The position numbers and the translations under genes are program-made. Positions 5,526 through 6,139 of a stretch of 6,139 nt of DNA are shown one piece after another (position 1 is the first letter of the stretch; each line of letters begins with the position of its first letter). Origin of the DNA: Chlamydiota bacterium (GTDB lineage Bacteria > Chlamydiota > Chlamydiia > Chlamydiales > JAJFMK01); assembly GCA_021772215.1 (NCBI GenBank), contig JAJFMK010000081.1:1-6139 (forward strand), given 5' to 3'. The notes under the pieces are model-generated. The model did not search any database, had not been told where the DNA came from, and worked only from the letters and a program-made list of their open reading frames with translations.

Positions 5526-6139
5526 ATGCAATGCCCCTGCCATAGCGAGAAAGAGTATTCAAGCTGCTGTGAGCCGCTCCATAACGGAAAGGCTGCAAAG
5601 AGCGGCGAAGAGCTGATGCGTTCACGTTTCTGTGCCTACTCTCTTGGCCTGCTCGACTACCTAATGGATACAACCCACCCCGCCAACATTCAGTATCGCC
5701 TTGACCGCTTCAACTGGCGCCGTAACAAGAAAAAATTTAGTGAAGAGAACAAGTTTGTTGACCTCAAAATTCATGAGGCGATTCAAATGGGCCCCCTTTT
5801 TCTAGTCTCTTTCACAGCCACTCTTGAACAGGGTGATCAGACCTTTAGCTTCACAGAAGAGAGCCTTTTCCAAGAACATCACGGCCGTCTCTGCTATCTC
5901 AGTGGCAAGATGCTTGAGGGTTTCACAAAGCGTGAGCGACACCCCATCCTTCCTCTTACCTACTTTGGCGATCCCATCTTACAGACGAAAGCCAACCCAA
6001 TCGAAGAGATTAACGATGAGATCATCCAGCTCGCCCACTCGATGGTCGAAACAATGGAGCACTATGAAGGGGTCGGCATTGCAGCGCCGCAAGTGGGACA
6101 ATCCTATCGACTCTTCGTCATCCGTCACCTCGGTGAAGA
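5526..6139 (+). CDS. def: YchJ-type SEC-C protein fused to peptide deformylase (3' end beyond window)
   Basis: The 204 visible residues join two modules. Residues 1-15 form a SEC-C zinc motif (C3-P-C5, then C14-C15, with spacing identical to CPCGSGKKYKKCC); the usual Gly after the second Cys is His6. Residues 28-135 match the YchJ (UPF0225) core: EELMRSRFCAYSLG, DYLMDTTHP, a central FNW and a beta-rich segment ending GRLCYLSGK. Where E. coli YchJ carries a second SEC-C motif, this protein changes at about residue 140 into a peptide deformylase N-terminus (PLTYFGDPILQTKANPI) with deformylase motif I, GVGIAAPQVG, at 182-191. Deformylase removes the formyl group from the N-terminal Met of new proteins in the cytoplasm. 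The catalytic Cys motif (EGCLS) and the metal-binding HExxH lie past the edge, so activity cannot be judged. The ATG at 5526 is supported because the zinc motif begins at residue 3. It follows the ankyrin gene's stop by nine bases. Hand-counted G+C in 60-base samples is 45-57%. The role of the YchJ part is unknown; zinc-dependent ribosome or chaperone contact is conceivable. Confidence 0.85.
   Translation, partial: MQCPCHSEKEYSSCCEPLHNGKAAKSGEELMRSRFCAYSLGLLDYLMDTTHPANIQYRLDRFNWRRNKKKFSEENKFVDLKIHEAIQMGPLFLVSFTATLEQGDQTFSFTEESLFQEHHGRLCYLSGKMLEGFTKRERHPILPLTYFGDPILQTKANPIEEINDEIIQLAHSMVETMEHYEGVGIAAPQVGQSYRLFVIRHLGE

Overview
The window looks like part of a chromosome from a Gram-negative, host-associated bacterium, most plausibly an environmental (non-Chlamydiaceae) member of the Chlamydiota. 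The evidence is a Kdo cytidylyltransferase (so LPS is made), a 1300-residue ankyrin-like protein of the kind common in amoeba-associated intracellular bacteria, and a small protein with closely paired hydrophobic lobes. The phylum assignment is an inference from gene style; no universal marker gene is present.

Layout. Positions 1-380 (+) carry the 3' end of an unrecognised protein gene that starts before the window. It converges with a small minus-strand gene (771 down to 298) for a putative membrane protein, and the two coding 3' ends overlap by 83 bp. Divergent from that gene, with only 21 bp between the chosen start codons, is kdsB (793-1554, +), whose product has the motif QGDAPLTPP where textbook KdsB has QGDEP. 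After a 59-bp gap holding a good sigma70-type promoter, an imperfect dyad and a strong Shine-Dalgarno, a large gene (1614-5516, +) encodes a protein with about 13-15 degenerate ankyrin-like repeats and a roughly 500-residue helical C-terminal region of unknown function. Nine bases after its stop, a gene running off the right edge (5526-6139+, +) encodes a YchJ-type SEC-C protein fused to the N-terminal part of a peptide deformylase.

How it fits together. The three rightward genes are tightly packed, and no convincing rho-independent terminator is visible between them. Each has its own candidate promoter, however, so this is probably a string of closely spaced units with some readthrough rather than one dedicated operon. 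KdsB serves LPS inner-core synthesis and deformylase serves protein maturation; both are housekeeping. The ankyrin-like gene between them looks like the accessory element, and hand-counted samples of its sequence are often poorer in G+C than the flanking deformylase fusion.

Most worth a second look: the SEC-C/YchJ-deformylase fusion and its apparently leaderless promoter, the non-canonical KdsB motif, the C-terminal region of the ankyrin protein, and the compact divergent promoter region with the convergent 3' overlap beside it. There are no tRNA or rRNA genes, CRISPR arrays or insertion sequences. No stretch over 300 bases lacks a gene.
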